Origin: Nocardia higoensis
GTDB taxonomy: Bacteria; Actinomycetota; Actinomycetes; Mycobacteriales; Mycobacteriaceae
DNA: 64,000 nucleotides
Reading direction: 5' to 3'
NCBI RefSeq assembly: GCF_015477835.1
Contig: NZ_JADLQN010000003.1
Location: 558,001-622,000 of the forward strand
The position numbers and the translations under genes were made by a program. Of this stretch, positions 29,073 to 38,004 are shown piece by piece. Each line of letters starts with the position of its first letter. Positions within the stretch are counted from its first letter, which is position 1. The notes under the pieces were generated by a model. That model was not told the origin of the DNA and made no database searches. It saw nothing but the letters and a program-made list of their open reading frames with translations.

Positions 29073-29106
29073 CGTCGAATACCGGACGCTTGTCCGGTAT
29101 TCGACG
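29073..29106 (-). terminator. Terminator of the minus strand emb gene
   Basis: Perfect 14-bp inverted repeat (29073-29086 with 29093-29106) with a 6-nt loop, directly after the stop codon of the embC-like gene. Confidence 0.82.
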
Positions 29107-29116
29107 TCCGCGCCGG

Positions 29117-32100
29117 TCAGCGCGCGCGAATGGGCGGGTCGGAGGCGATTCCCGAACGGGTGACCGTGACGATCCCGATACTCGCCGGCTCGGCGGTCGC
29201 GTCGTAGGGGGTGAACCGCTCCAGCGAGCCCCAGTCCCTGCGCCAGTCGTGCTCGAGATAGCTGGGGACCGTCTCGGCCTTCGACAGCAGTTCGGTCCAG
29301 CCGAGCGGGCCGCCGCCGATGTGGTCCTGCCAGGCGTTGGAGGCATCCGAGCCGACCCGGTCGGGCAGGATGCGCCACTGCGGCGCCTCGGCGACGCCCG
29401 CGTGATGGTCGAAGGGCCGCTGGCAGGGGAACGCCAGCCCGACGTGCCAGTCGAGCAGCACCGGCGCGGTCTCGCCGACCACCGATTGCAGCGTCTCCAG
29501 TCGCGGCAGCCGCGGCGGGGTGACCGCCAGCCAGTGCCGTTCGGTGATGTCGTTGTCGACGGCCACCAGGCGCACCGCGTTCACCTCGGTGGGCAGCTGG
29601 TCCAGCGGCACCCGCAGATTGCGCCAAGACGGGGCGGGCCCGATGTCCAGCGGCAGCGCCGAACCCAGCACCTCGACCTCGCCGTCGGCGCCGCGGACGC
29701 CGTACTCCAGCATCAGGTCCTGGCCGTAGGTGACCACGCCGTCGGCGTCGATCGAGCGGATGCGACCGGCGGCGGTGATGATCAGCACCTGGTTGGCCGG
29801 GTCGTTGCGGAAGCTGTCGGCGGTCTGGTCCAGGCGGTACCAGTGGGTGGTCAGCGATGCCTGACGCTGGTCACCCTGCTGGTACGAGCCGAGCACGGGA
29901 GTGCGTGCGGGGTCCAGACCGAAGGGCAGCGCGACCGAACTGCCGTTGATGCCCGCCTGTTCGGTGACGCCGCCGCCGGTGCCCGCGCCGGTGGTGTCGG
30001 TGGTCTTGTTCTCCTCGCCGCCGTCGACGGTGTTGGCTCCGCCCGTCGTGGTTTCCTCGGCATCGGCGGTGAGGTCGCGGGCCACACCGTCCGGGGTGAA
30101 GCCCTCGACGTCGGCGGCCAGTCCGTCGGCCGGCGCCACGTCGTAGGGCTCGAGCAGCGAGTCGGCGGTGTCGGTCTCCACCAGCACCTCGTCGGCCAGT
30201 GCGCACGGGTTGCCCGCCAGTGCGGCGATGTTCGACTTGGCGATGGAGTAGGCCGGGCTCTGGCCGATCGCGCCCTTGGCCAGCGAGGCCACCTCGAACA
30301 GCACCAGCAGCGCCGCCGCGATGGTGATCGGCGCGGCGGCGAGCCGATCGAAGCCGTTGCCCGTGCCGGCGGGCCGGGTGCGATAGGGCAGCCGGTAGTG
30401 ATGCCACAGCGCGAACAGCAGTGCGACGCCGGTCAGGCCGAGGAACAGCGTCGAGACGCCCTTGCCCGCGATCATCGGCGCCTTGTCCCACCACGGGACA
30501 CCGTAACTGGACACGTACCACCAGCCGTTGGAGCCGGTGAAGGTGATCGCCAGCACGAACAGCACCGCCGCCGCGAACAGCGCGCGGTTGCGCGGCGAGC
30601 GGATCGCCACCGTGCCCACCGCGACCGCGGCGAGCGCGGCCAGCGACCCGGCCAGGCCCGCGTAGACGCCGAAATGATGGGTCCACTTGGTCGGGGTGAA
30701 CATCATCAGCAGCAGCGAGGCGAACACGATGCCCAGAATGCGCACCGACGGCCCGCGCGACGTTCCGGGAATGCGGCCCTTGCGCAGCACCTGCAGGATG
30801 CACACCACCAGACACAGCAGCATCATGAGCACGCCGAAACGCCGCGCCAGCGAGCCGTCCGGGGCCAGCATGAGCAGCGAGTCCCAGCGGGTCCGCTCGT
30901 CGAACCACGCGACATTCGGGCCCACCAGCGTGCGGACCCGGGTCGCCTCCATGACCGTCGACAGCGTCTGGTCGGCGAACACCACGATGAGCACCAGCGT
31001 GCCCGCGGCCAGACCCGGCAGCAGCAGCGCGAGGTAGCCGAGTACTCCCGTGCCGCTCCCACGCTTCACGATGATCCGCAGGACCGGTCCGGACCCGGCG
31101 ATCAACGCGGCCACACAGATCAGGCCGGTGGGCCCGGCGGCCAGCGAGAACGCCGCGATGAGCACGGCCAGCGCGGCGGGCAGCAGGCGTCCGGTGGCGA
31201 CCGCGCGTTCGATCGAGCACCAGGTCAGCAGCGCGCCCGCGGCGATCAGCGGCTCCGGGCGCAGGCCGTTGTCGTAGGGCAGCCAGAACGCCAGGAACAC
31301 CAGCCCCGCCGTCCACAGCGCGATCTTGTTCCGGCGCACCCGCGCGCCCAGGCGCGGCAGCACCTCCCGGCTGATCACCAGCCAGCAGATGATGCCGGCC
31401 AGCAGCGTCGGCAACCGCATCCACATGCTCGCCGTGGAGACCTTCGCCATCCAGGCCAGCAGTTCGTAGGACCAGCCGAACGGCGCTTCGGGCACCGCGA
31501 ACCAGCGGTAGTAGTTGGCCATGTAGCCCGCATGCTCCGACGCGCGGGCCATGTTCAGGATGTAGCCGTCGTCGGAGGTGTTGGCGCCGATCACGTGCCA
31601 CACCAGCAGGGTGCCCAGGATCGTGCCGTCGGCGACGGTGAACTTCCACCAGTGCGCGGGCAGGAACCGCCTGGCGCGGCGCCCGTCGGAGGTGTCGAGC
31701 ATGTGCAGCGCGATCAGCGCGACGATGGTGCACACGGCCGCGGCGATCATCACCGCCAGCTTCAGCACGCTCGGCGAGGAGCTGAACCGGGAGTCGATAT
31801 CGGCGTGCAGCCGTGCGCCGTCGAGCTGCCCCGCGTCGAGATCGGTGAACACGCCGACCATCTGGGGCCGGATGTCGCGAGTCACGGTGTTGGCGAACGG
31901 CGTTCCGTCCTCGCGCTCGACCCCGGTGAACTCGGCCGTCGTCGCCGCGTCGGTGGCCGCGATCTCGATCGCGCCACACGTGGCGATCTCCGCGACCGGC
32001 GCCGACAGCAGCGGCACGTCACGCTGGATCACCGAGACGGTGTCGTCGGTGATCGAGACGACCAGGCCCTTGGCGGTGGCCTCCCCGGACGCCGCCGGAA

Positions 32101-32353
32101 TCGTCGACAGCAGCGTCCCCGCGCCGGAGGTCAGCGTCGAGCACGGCAGCGAAGCGTCCACGCGCAGCGGCACATACGACACCAGCGGAGCGGTCACACT
32201 CGACGCGTCCGGCTGGGGCCAGTCCAGCGTCGCCACCTCCTGGCGCACCGGCAGCAGCGGCGTCAGCAATGCCAGCAGGAAGCCCGCAAGCCCCGTCACC
32301 AGGGCGATCAGGCGGTAGCGGGAGAACGCTCGAGTAGTTCGGTCCGGTCGCAC
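29117..32353 (-). CDS. embC: Arabinosyltransferase EmbC-like
   Basis: 1078-residue Emb-family GT-C enzyme with the same layout as the + strand paralogue. It is nearer Emb[53 protein letters not shown] and the end IGGGPLGWTELLSKAETVPSYLEHDW all echo M. tuberculosis EmbC. The EmbB M306 equivalent is M268 (GYILNMAR). It lies downstream of aftA as embC does in mycobacteria. An Ala/Gly/Thr-rich segment with TTTGGANTVDGG interrupts the periplasmic C-terminal domain. The start is a GTG with no Shine-Dalgarno, 8 nt after a TAGCAT -10, so the mRNA may be leaderless. Confidence 0.92.
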   Translation of the reverse strand: MRPDRTTRAFSRYRLIALVTGLAGFLLALLTPLLPVRQEVATLDWPQPDASSVTAPLVSYVPLRVDASLPCSTLTSGAGTLLSTIPAASGEATAKGLVVSITDDTVSVIQRDVPLLSAPVAEIATCGAIEIAATDAATTAEFTGVEREDGTPFANTVTRDIRPQMVGVFTDLDAGQLDGARLHADIDSRFSSSPSVLKLAVMIAAAVCTIVALIALHMLDTSDGRRARRFLPAHWWKFTVADGTILGTLLVWHVIGANTSDDGYILNMARASEHAGYMANYYRWFAVPEAPFGWSYELLAWMAKVSTASMWMRLPTLLAGIICWLVISREVLPRLGARVRRNKIALWTAGLVFLAFWLPYDNGLRPEPLIAAGALLTWCSIERAVATGRLLPAALAVLIAAFSLAAGPTGLICVAALIAGSGPVLRIIVKRGSGTGVLGYLALLLPGLAAGTLVLIVVFADQTLSTVMEATRVRTLVGPNVAWFDERTRWDSLLMLAPDGSLARRFGVLMMLLCLVVCILQVLRKGRIPGTSRGPSVRILGIVFASLLLMMFTPTKWTHHFGVYAGLAGSLAALAAVAVGTVAIRSPRNRALFAAAVLFVLAITFTGSNGWWYVSSYGVPWWDKAPMIAGKGVSTLFLGLTGVALLFALWHHYRLPYRTRPAGTGNGFDRLAAAPITIAAALLVLFEVASLAKGAIGQSPAYSIAKSNIAALAGNPCALADEVLVETDTADSLLEPYDVAPADGLAADVEGFTPDGVARDLTADAEETTTGGANTVDGGEENKTTDTTGAGTGGGVTEQAGINGSSVALPFGLDPARTPVLGSYQQGDQRQASLTTHWYRLDQTADSFRNDPANQVLIITAAGRIRSIDADGVVTYGQDLMLEYGVRGADGEVEVLGSALPLDIGPAPSWRNLRVPLDQLPTEVNAVRLVAVDNDITERHWLAVTPPRLPRLETLQSVVGETAPVLLDWHVGLAFPCQRPFDHHAGVAEAPQWRILPDRVGSDASNAWQDHIGGGPLGWTELLSKAETVPSYLEHDWRRDWGSLERFTPYDATAEPASIGIVTVTRSGIASDPPIRAR

Positions 32354-32361
32354 GATCAGTC

Positions 32362-32367
32362 ATGCTA
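32362..32367 (-). promoter_or_regulatory. -10 element of the embC-like gene (leaderless arrangement)
   Basis: Minus-strand TAGCAT, 8 nt, GTG at 32353. It matches the + strand emb promoter in hexamer and spacing. The 227-bp gap 32354-32580 shows nothing else clear. Confidence 0.5.
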
Positions 32368-32580
32368 GCCACCGGCCCGCAGCGGTCCACCTCACGAACG
32401 CACCCCACCGCCGGTCCGCCCGGAAATCGCCGGTGCGGCGAAACGCCGACCCCGGCCCGCCCCGACATCGGGGCATCGGGCGGCGTCATGCGCTCCCGCC
32501 GCCGGTAGGGGTTCGTTCGTCTGCCACTGCCGGAGGCAGGCGTCCCGGGGGTCTGTCGCGCCGAGGACGCGATGCACCCC

Positions 32581-34797
32581 TCAGCGCTGGACGGTGACAA
32601 GCGTGAACGGGCCGATGTCGGTGACGGTGAAGGCCGGGTCCTCGAACAGCGCGCCGGGGAAGGTGACGGTGTAGCGGCGCACGTTCGGGTCGTTCGGGTA
32701 GACGTCCTCGGCCAGGCGCAGGGTGTAGTCGTCGCCGCTGCGGCGGAAGAGGAAGGCATCGGGGGCGCGCCACGGGCTCTGCCCGAGGGCGGCGAGCAGT
32801 TCGGCGGGCGATGCCAGCTCGCTCCACTGCGCGATGAGCGCGGCGCGGGCCGGGAAATCGGCCAGCGGGTTGGCGTAGTGCGAGGTCAGGCCCTGGAAAC
32901 CGAAGTACGGATAGAAGGCGAGAAAGGTGGTGTCGGCGGTGAGGACGACGGTCTCGTCGCGCGGCTCGCCGGTCTGCGCGCGCAGCGTCTCGTCGATCTC
33001 GCGGTAGTAGGACGCCGCGCCGGGCGGGCGCTTGTCGGCGCGTTCGCCGTCGCCGTCGGTGTCGGTGTAGGCGGTGTTGATCTCCGCGGTCAGCACGTGC
33101 GGAATGTCCTGGGCGAAGGCCAGGGCGCCGACCAGCGCGATCGCCGCCACCGCGAGCGGGAATCGTTCCGGCTCGTTGAACGCCTGGTAGGCCGCGCGCG
33201 CGCCCTCGGCGAAGCCGAAGGTCCCGGCGGCGGCGAGCAGGACGAGCAGCGGCGCCTCCAGCCGGAACGACAGCAGCGTGGTGCCCGCGGCGGTCGCCAG
33301 CATCGACAGCAGACACCACAGGTAGATCGCCACCACGCCCATGCCGAGCGCCTGCGCCCGGCGTGACGAGGAAGCCCGCACCACCAGCCAGATCGTGCCG
33401 AGCAGGCACAGGCCGCCCAGCAGCGTGAACTGCGTCATGGGCAGCGGCAGTTCGGCCCCGGCACGCGGCAGGTAGTGCAGCGCCGTGCCCGAACGCGGCG
33501 TGGTGGTAGTGAGTATCTCGACGAGCACCGGCAGCCACACGGTTGCCGCCACGAGTCCGGCGATCACCGCGATGACCAGCAGCCGCAGCAGCGGTGGCAC
33601 GGCGGCCCGCCACGCCGGACCCGCGGCGATCGGAGTCCGCCCGCGTCCCGGCCGGGCTGCCCGCCCGCGCACCCGCACCGCGAGCCCGGCGGTCAGCAGT
33701 CCCATGAGCGTCACCGCGAAGGCGGCGACCAGCAGGTAGAGGGTGTAGAAGGTGGCGGCCAGGCCCAGCAGCAGACCGGCGCCGATGACCGCGCCCCAGC
33801 CACCCGCCGTGCCGTCGCCGGTGCCGACCCGCGCAGCCTCGGTCTCGGCAGCGCCGGTGCCTGGGCGGACTCCGGTCGTGTCGGTATCGGCGTTGCCCGT
33901 GACAGTGGTATCGCCTGCGGCGGTCGCGGTCGCGGTATCGGTGGCACCGGCACCCGTGCCGGTGGTGCCCGTGTGCGTCGTATCGGTGCCGGCGGTGGTC
34001 TTCGAGGTGCGCGGTGCGTGGGCAGTCATGCCGGTCCGAGCGGCAGCGGACTCCGTCGGCGGCACATCGGGGGCGGGCCGGTACAGCGCTCCCCAGGCGA
34101 GCAACAGGGTGGGGCCGAGCAACAGCACGATGACCGCGCTGTAGGCCTCCGGCGAGGCGTAGGCCAGCGTGACGGCCGTGGTCGCGGCGGCGACCGCGAT
34201 GGCCCAGTCGGCGCGCACCAGCCAGGTCCACAGCACCAGAGCCAGCGCGGCGGCGGCCGCGAGCGAGACGATGGCGTAGGGCTTGAAGGTCTCCCAGCCG
34301 GCCAGGCCGAGCGCGTCGCCGAACCGGCCGCCGATCCAGAACCAGCCTGCCGGGTAGAACGGCGGCATGTCGGCGTAGGTCATGTCCCGCAGGGCGGGGC
34401 TGTCGGTGAGCCGGGTCAGGTACTCGGTGCGGAACTCCTGGTCGACCGAGACACCGAAGAGGTACAGCTCGGTCGCGGCCAGCGGCATGCCGAGCGTCAC
34501 TGTCACGAAAGCGGAAATACCCGCCCAGGACAGCAGTTTCGAAACCCACCCGGCCCGGCGCGCGCGCACCAGCACGATCGCCGCCACCAGCATGGCCGCG
34601 GCCAGGACCTGCCCGACCGTGGTCAGCGCCCGGGTCACATTCGAGGCGTTGAACGCGGGCCATTCGACCACGGAGAAGGCGACCAGCCCGATCGCGGCCA
34701 CCGCCACTGCCACCAGCACGGCGAGCAGCGCCTCACCGGCCGCACCGCCCGCCTGACGCACCAGCGGCCGCAGCCGTCCTCCGTCGCTCGTCGTCAT
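32581..34797 (-). CDS. aftA: Galactan 5-O-arabinofuranosyltransferase AftA
   Basis: GT-C membrane enzyme that adds the first arabinose to galactan using DPA. The 738-residue product is longer than the 643 of M. tuberculosis AftA. It shows the signature loop GVSVDQEFRTEYLTRLTDSP and MPPFYPAGWFWIGGRFGD, many transmembrane segments and a C-terminal soluble domain with YREIDETLRAQTGEPRDETV. Most of the extra length is a Thr/Gly/Ala/Asp-rich low-complexity insert at about residues 262-334 (nt 33795-34010). The ATG at 34797 has GGAGG 11 nt upstream; a TTG at 34845 is an alternative. It lies between dprE2 and embC as in Rv3790-Rv3793. Confidence 0.9.
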   Translation of the reverse strand: MTTSDGGRLRPLVRQAGGAAGEALLAVLVAVAVAAIGLVAFSVVEWPAFNASNVTRALTTVGQVLAAAMLVAAIVLVRARRAGWVSKLLSWAGISAFVTVTLGMPLAATELYLFGVSVDQEFRTEYLTRLTDSPALRDMTYADMPPFYPAGWFWIGGRFGDALGLAGWETFKPYAIVSLAAAAALALVLWTWLVRADWAIAVAAATTAVTLAYASPEAYSAVIVLLLGPTLLLAWGALYRPAPDVPPTESAAARTGMTAHAPRTSKTTAGTDTTHTGTTGTGAGATDTATATAAGDTTVTGNADTDTTGVRPGTGAAETEAARVGTGDGTAGGWGAVIGAGLLLGLAATFYTLYLLVAAFAVTLMGLLTAGLAVRVRGRAARPGRGRTPIAAGPAWRAAVPPLLRLLVIAVIAGLVAATVWLPVLVEILTTTTPRSGTALHYLPRAGAELPLPMTQFTLLGGLCLLGTIWLVVRASSSRRAQALGMGVVAIYLWCLLSMLATAAGTTLLSFRLEAPLLVLLAAAGTFGFAEGARAAYQAFNEPERFPLAVAAIALVGALAFAQDIPHVLTAEINTAYTDTDGDGERADKRPPGAASYYREIDETLRAQTGEPRDETVVLTADTTFLAFYPYFGFQGLTSHYANPLADFPARAALIAQWSELASPAELLAALGQSPWRAPDAFLFRRSGDDYTLRLAEDVYPNDPNVRRYTVTFPGALFEDPAFTVTDIGPFTLVTVQR

Positions 34798-34844
34798 CGG
34801 CGCGCCAACCTCCGGCCTTGTCCGTCCGCCTTCACGTCGGGGCA

Positions 34845-34850
34845 AGCCTA
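34845..34850 (-). promoter_or_regulatory. Possible -10 element of aftA
   Basis: Minus-strand TAGGCT about 48 bp before the ATG at 34797. Together with the hairpin at 34983-35017 it suggests aftA is transcribed separately from dprE1-dprE2. Confidence 0.35.
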
Positions 34851-34982
34851 GTGGAGGTACGCACCCGCCTCATCGCGCCCGTTGGCCCGAGGTTTGTTCC
34901 GCCGCAGCGGCTGCCGCGCGCCTTCTCCCGTTTCTCCGCCGCGAAGGGTGGTTGCGTCCGGCAGCCCTGCCGGCGGAACGAC

Positions 34983-35017
34983 CGAGGGCCACGCACCCGG
35001 TGGATGCGCGGCCCTCG
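34983..35017 (-). terminator. Terminator after dprE2
   Basis: CGAGGGCC (34983-34990) pairs with GGCCCTCG (35010-35017), and ACGCA can extend the stem with TGCG inside. It lies just past the dprE2 stop. Confidence 0.65.
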
Positions 35018-35056
35018 TATCGGAGACCTGTTCACGCCCGTGGCGCGAGTCCGGCT

Positions 35057-35836
35057 CTACAGCGGCAGCTTGCGGAAGATCGGCCGCGGGATGTGGCGCA
35101 GCACCATCATCACGTACCGGAACACGCCGGGCGCCCAGATGAGCTCCTTGCCCTTGTCCGACGCCGAAACCGCCAGCGCGGCAACTTCTTCCTTGTCGAC
35201 GGTGAACGGCGCCTCCTTGGTGCCGGTCGACTTCCAGTGCGCCAGCGTCGTCGAGGTGCGCACCTGGCCGGGCCGTACCACGAGCACGCGGGGGCCGAAC
35301 GGCCGCAACGCCTCGCCGAGGCCGAGGTAGAACCCGTCCAGACCGGCCTTGGTGGAGCCATAGACGAAGTTGGAGCGCTTGACCCGCTCACCGGCCGCCG
35401 AGGACATGGCGATGATGCGCCCATAGCCCTGCGCCTTCATCTTCTCGCCCACCAGCACGCCCACCGACACCGCGGCGGTGTAGTTCACGCCGGCGATCTG
35501 GACCGCCTTGCGCTGGTCGCGCCACAGCTCCTCGGCCTCGCCGAGCAGGCCGAACGCCACGATCGCCACGTCGATGTCGCCGCGCGCCCAGGCCGCTTCG
35601 ATCACCTTGGGGTGGCTGTCGGTGTCCAGGGCGTCGAAGTCGATCACCTCGACCTCGCTCGCACCGGCCGCCGTCATCTGCTCGACCGCGCTGTCGGTGA
35701 GCCGGTCGCCGGGCAGGTTGGCCAGGATGACGCGGGCGGGGCCCTTCTTCAGGTACTCCGCGCAGATCGCCAGACCGATCTCCGACGTGCCGCCGAGCAG
35801 CAGGATGGCTTGCGGGTTGCCTACGGCATTGATCAC
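35057..35836 (-). CDS. dprE2: Decaprenylphosphoryl-2-keto-arabinose reductase DprE2
   Basis: SDR enzyme that reduces the DprE1 product to decaprenylphosphoryl-arabinose. The 259-residue product has the Rossmann motif [12 protein letters not shown], the VAFGLLGDAEELW-like segment, the catalytic Ser in [10 protein letters not shown] and YGSTK. The C-terminus [19 protein letters not shown] is nearly the family consensus. The GTG at 35836 (VINAVGNPQ) overlaps the dprE1 stop (GTGA) and matches the mycobacterial N-terminus. The longer open frame upstream is rejected. Confidence 0.95.
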   Translation of the reverse strand: MINAVGNPQAILLLGGTSEIGLAICAEYLKKGPARVILANLPGDRLTDSAVEQMTAAGASEVEVIDFDALDTDSHPKVIEAAWARGDIDVAIVAFGLLGEAEELWRDQRKAVQIAGVNYTAAVSVGVLVGEKMKAQGYGRIIAMSSAAGERVKRSNFVYGSTKAGLDGFYLGLGEALRPFGPRVLVVRPGQVRTSTTLAHWKSTGTKEAPFTVDKEEVAALAVSASDKGKELIWAPGVFRYVMMVLRHIPRPIFRKLPL

Positions 35837-37314
35837 TGGAGTTCCAGCCTCCTGGCCATATCGGACATGAAAACGCCTGTGGGATCGACGCTGCGGCGGA
35901 CCTTGATCCACTCGTCGATCCGGGGATACATCTTGTGGAAGGTCTCGGCGGTGGTGCGCGAATCCTTGCCGGTGTAGAGCCTGCCGCCGAATTCCAGGAC
36001 GCGGGCGTCCAGTTCGGTGACGAACTCGTTGAGGCCGGGCCGGATCGGGAAGTCCAGGCAGACGTTCCAGCCGGGCATCGGGAAGCTCAGCGGCGCCTGG
36101 TTGCCCTCACCGAAGTACTTGAACACGTTCAGGAACGAGTAGTGCCCGCTGCGCTGAATGTCGACGAGGATCCGCTTGAACTCCTCGACGGCCTCCGGCG
36201 GCACCACGAACTGGTACTGCAGGAAGCCGTGCGAACCGTAAGCGCGATTCCACTCGCCGAGCATGTCCAGCGGGTGGTAGAACGCGGTCAGGTTCTGCGG
36301 CTTCTGCCGGTAGGTGGCGCCCTTGCGGTACCAGACCTCGGTGGCCAGCGTGAAGGTCTGCTTGTTGAGCAGGCCGTTCGGGAACAGGTCCGGGAAGGTC
36401 AGGAAGGTCTTGCCGGTGAAGCCGAGCGGGTTCTTGCGCAGCTTCTTGGGCAGCTGGTCCAGCGTGGCCAGCGAGCCTCGGGAGATCACCGCGCGCCCAA
36501 GCTTGGGCGGCGCGCTGATCGCGTCGAACCACGCCGAACTGTAGGTGTAGTTGTCCTCGGTGCCGTCGCTGTGGAAGGCGATGGTCTCGTCCAGGCTCGC
36601 GGTGACGTCGCCGTCGGCGATGAAGTACGCCGTCTCGGTCGGGGTCATCTCGATGGTGACGCGCAGGATGATGCCGGTCAGGCCGCAGCCGCCGACGGTC
36701 GCCCAGAACAGCTTGGCGTTCTTGCGCGGGGTGAGGTGCTGGACGGTGCCGTCCGCGGTGAGCAGATCCATCGAGCGCACGTGGTTGCCGAAGCTGCCCG
36801 CGCTGTGATGGTTCTTACCGTGGATGTCGGAGCCGATGGCGCCGCCGACGGTGACCTGGCGGGTGCCCGGCAGCACCGGAACCCACAGGCCGAACGGCAG
36901 CGCCGCGCGCATCAGCTGGTCCAGCGTCACGCCCGCGTCCACGTCGACGAGCCGGGTGTCGGCGTCGATGCGGTGGATCTTGTTCAGCGCGGTCATGTCG
37001 ACGACCAGGCCGCCCGCGTTCTGGGCGTTGTCGCCGTAGGACCGCCCGAGACCGCGCGCGACGATGCCGCGGCGCAGGTGGGCGGGCTTGGCGTCGTTGT
37101 CCTCGGCGACCATCGCGACGGCCTTGGCGATCACTTCCGGATCGCTGGTCGAGAGCACTTCGGCGGAGGTGGGTGCGGTGCGACCCCACCCGGACAGCGA
37201 GCGGGTCCGGGTCGGCAGCGTGAACGTCCCGGCGCGCTCGGCGCCGCCGTCGGTGCTGCTCGGGGACTCGTCGTCGCCGGTCGTCGTGGTGGTGGTCGGA
37301 GCTTTCGTGGACAT
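35833..37314 (-). CDS. dprE1: Decaprenylphosphoryl-beta-D-ribose 2'-oxidase DprE1
   Basis: FAD enzyme that oxidises decaprenylphosphoryl-ribose, and the target of benzothiazinones. The 493-residue product has an FAD-binding PCMH domain ([30 protein letters not shown]) and a substrate domain ending in [19 protein letters not shown]. The cysteine that covalent benzothiazinones attack (C387 in M. tuberculosis) is present as C419 in GWNVCLDF. An N-terminal Thr/Asp/Ser-rich tail adds about 32 residues. The ATG at 37314 sits 8 nt after TAGCCT with no Shine-Dalgarno. An open frame extends 68 codons upstream through tandem repeats but is not protein-like. Confidence 0.96.
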   Translation of the reverse strand: MSTKAPTTTTTTGDDESPSSTDGGAERAGTFTLPTRTRSLSGWGRTAPTSAEVLSTSDPEVIAKAVAMVAEDNDAKPAHLRRGIVARGLGRSYGDNAQNAGGLVVDMTALNKIHRIDADTRLVDVDAGVTLDQLMRAALPFGLWVPVLPGTRQVTVGGAIGSDIHGKNHHSAGSFGNHVRSMDLLTADGTVQHLTPRKNAKLFWATVGGCGLTGIILRVTIEMTPTETAYFIADGDVTASLDETIAFHSDGTEDNYTYSSAWFDAISAPPKLGRAVISRGSLATLDQLPKKLRKNPLGFTGKTFLTFPDLFPNGLLNKQTFTLATEVWYRKGATYRQKPQNLTAFYHPLDMLGEWNRAYGSHGFLQYQFVVPPEAVEEFKRILVDIQRSGHYSFLNVFKYFGEGNQAPLSFPMPGWNVCLDFPIRPGLNEFVTELDARVLEFGGRLYTGKDSRTTAETFHKMYPRIDEWIKVRRSVDPTGVFMSDMARRLELQ

Positions 37315-37322
37315 CGGCTCAC

Positions 37323-37328
37323 AGGCTA
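37323..37328 (-). promoter_or_regulatory. -10 element of dprE1 (leaderless arrangement)
   Basis: Minus-strand TAGCCT, 8 nt, ATG at 37314. No -35 consensus is evident. It faces the gtrA promoter across a repeat array. Confidence 0.5.
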
Positions 37329-37393
37329 CATGCCCGCGCGGACGCGGGTTCGTTCTCGCTGTACTCGTCGGTACGGCGCCGGTGGTACAACCC

Positions 37394-37481
37394 GTTCTCG
37401 CCGGTACGGCACGACGGTCTCGCCGGTACGGCACAACGTTCTCGCCGGTACGGCACAACGTTCTCGCCGGTACGGCACAAC
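37394..37481. repeat. 22-bp tandem repeat, four copies, between dprE1 and gtrA
   Basis: Copies at 37394-37415, 37416-37437, 37438-37459 and 37460-37481 of GTTCTCGCCGGTACGGCACAAC, with one or two changes in the first two. Degenerate copies extend to about 37352. The period is close to two helical turns. The array fills the space between two divergent -10 elements and ends 18 bp before the gtrA one. Confidence 0.93.
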
Positions 37482-37499
37482 GCTGCCCGGGTGCGGCGT

Positions 37500-37505
37500 T
37501 AGGCT
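37500..37505 (+). promoter_or_regulatory. -10 element of gtrA (leaderless arrangement)
   Basis: TAGGCT, 7 nt, GTG at 37513. Confidence 0.5.
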
Positions 37506-37512
37506 CGTCGCC

Positions 37513-37977
37513 GTGCACGCCGAACAGCAGTTACCGCCCACGGTCGAGTTGCCCGTGGTCGACGAATACCTCGGAGACCCGGAAGGCACGGTCGACCTGA
37601 AGACGCAGATCATCCGCTTCACGGTGACCGGCGGCCTGTCGGCGATCGTCGACTTCGGCCTGTACCTGATGCTGCTCGAGCTGATCGGCCTGCCGGTGGC
37701 GGTCGCCAAGTCGATCGGCTTCATCGCGGGCACCACGACGGCCTACCTGATCAATCGCCGGTGGACCTTCCAGGCCCCGCCGAGCCGGGCCAGGTTCCTG
37801 GCGGTGGTCGCCCTCTACGCGACCACCTTCGCGGTGCAGGTCGGCATCAACCAGCTGATGGTGCTCCTGCTCGGCAGACAGTTCCTGGCGGTGACCGCCG
37901 CGTTCGTGGTCGCCCAGGGGACCGCGACGGTGATCAACTTCGCCGTGCAGCGTCTGGTGATCTTCAAGATCCGCTGA
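37513..37977 (+). CDS. GtrA-family membrane protein (Rv3789-like)
   Basis: 154-residue GtrA/DPMS-type protein with four predicted transmembrane helices (starting [20 protein letters not shown]; then [24 protein letters not shown]; two more in the C-half). It is divergent from dprE1, as Rv3789 is next to Rv3790 in M. tuberculosis. That protein has been proposed to move or organise decaprenyl-phosphoryl-arabinose or to recruit arabinan enzymes. About 35 soluble residues precede the first helix. The GTG is chosen as the only start before the membrane region that fits the -10 element. Confidence 0.85.
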   Translation: MHAEQQLPPTVELPVVDEYLGDPEGTVDLKTQIIRFTVTGGLSAIVDFGLYLMLLELIGLPVAVAKSIGFIAGTTTAYLINRRWTFQAPPSRARFLAVVALYATTFAVQVGINQLMVLLLGRQFLAVTAAFVVAQGTATVINFAVQRLVIFKIR

Positions 37978-38004
37978 CCAGCCCCGGCCGGAGCCGGTGA
38001 GCGG

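Noticed and set aside
29000-32368. 1122-codon + strand frame opposite the embC-like gene
   Set aside because: Same cause. The minus-strand reading has clear Emb family motifs.
34818-35330. 170-codon + strand ORF over aftA upstream region and dprE2
   Set aside because: Antisense to dprE2 for most of its length; no recognisable protein features.
37394-37481. CRISPR-like array
   Set aside because: Contiguous 22-bp units without spacers; a minisatellite.
35935-37512. Extension of the gtrA frame far upstream through dprE1
   Set aside because: The upstream part is antisense to dprE1 and only the last 154 codons read as GtrA. A GTG with a -10 element marks the real start.
37315-37518. Possible 68-residue N-terminal extension of DprE1
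   Set aside because: It is translated 22-bp repeat DNA (Arg/Pro/Thr/Cys-rich) with a good -10 element inside. The homologue starts near 37314.
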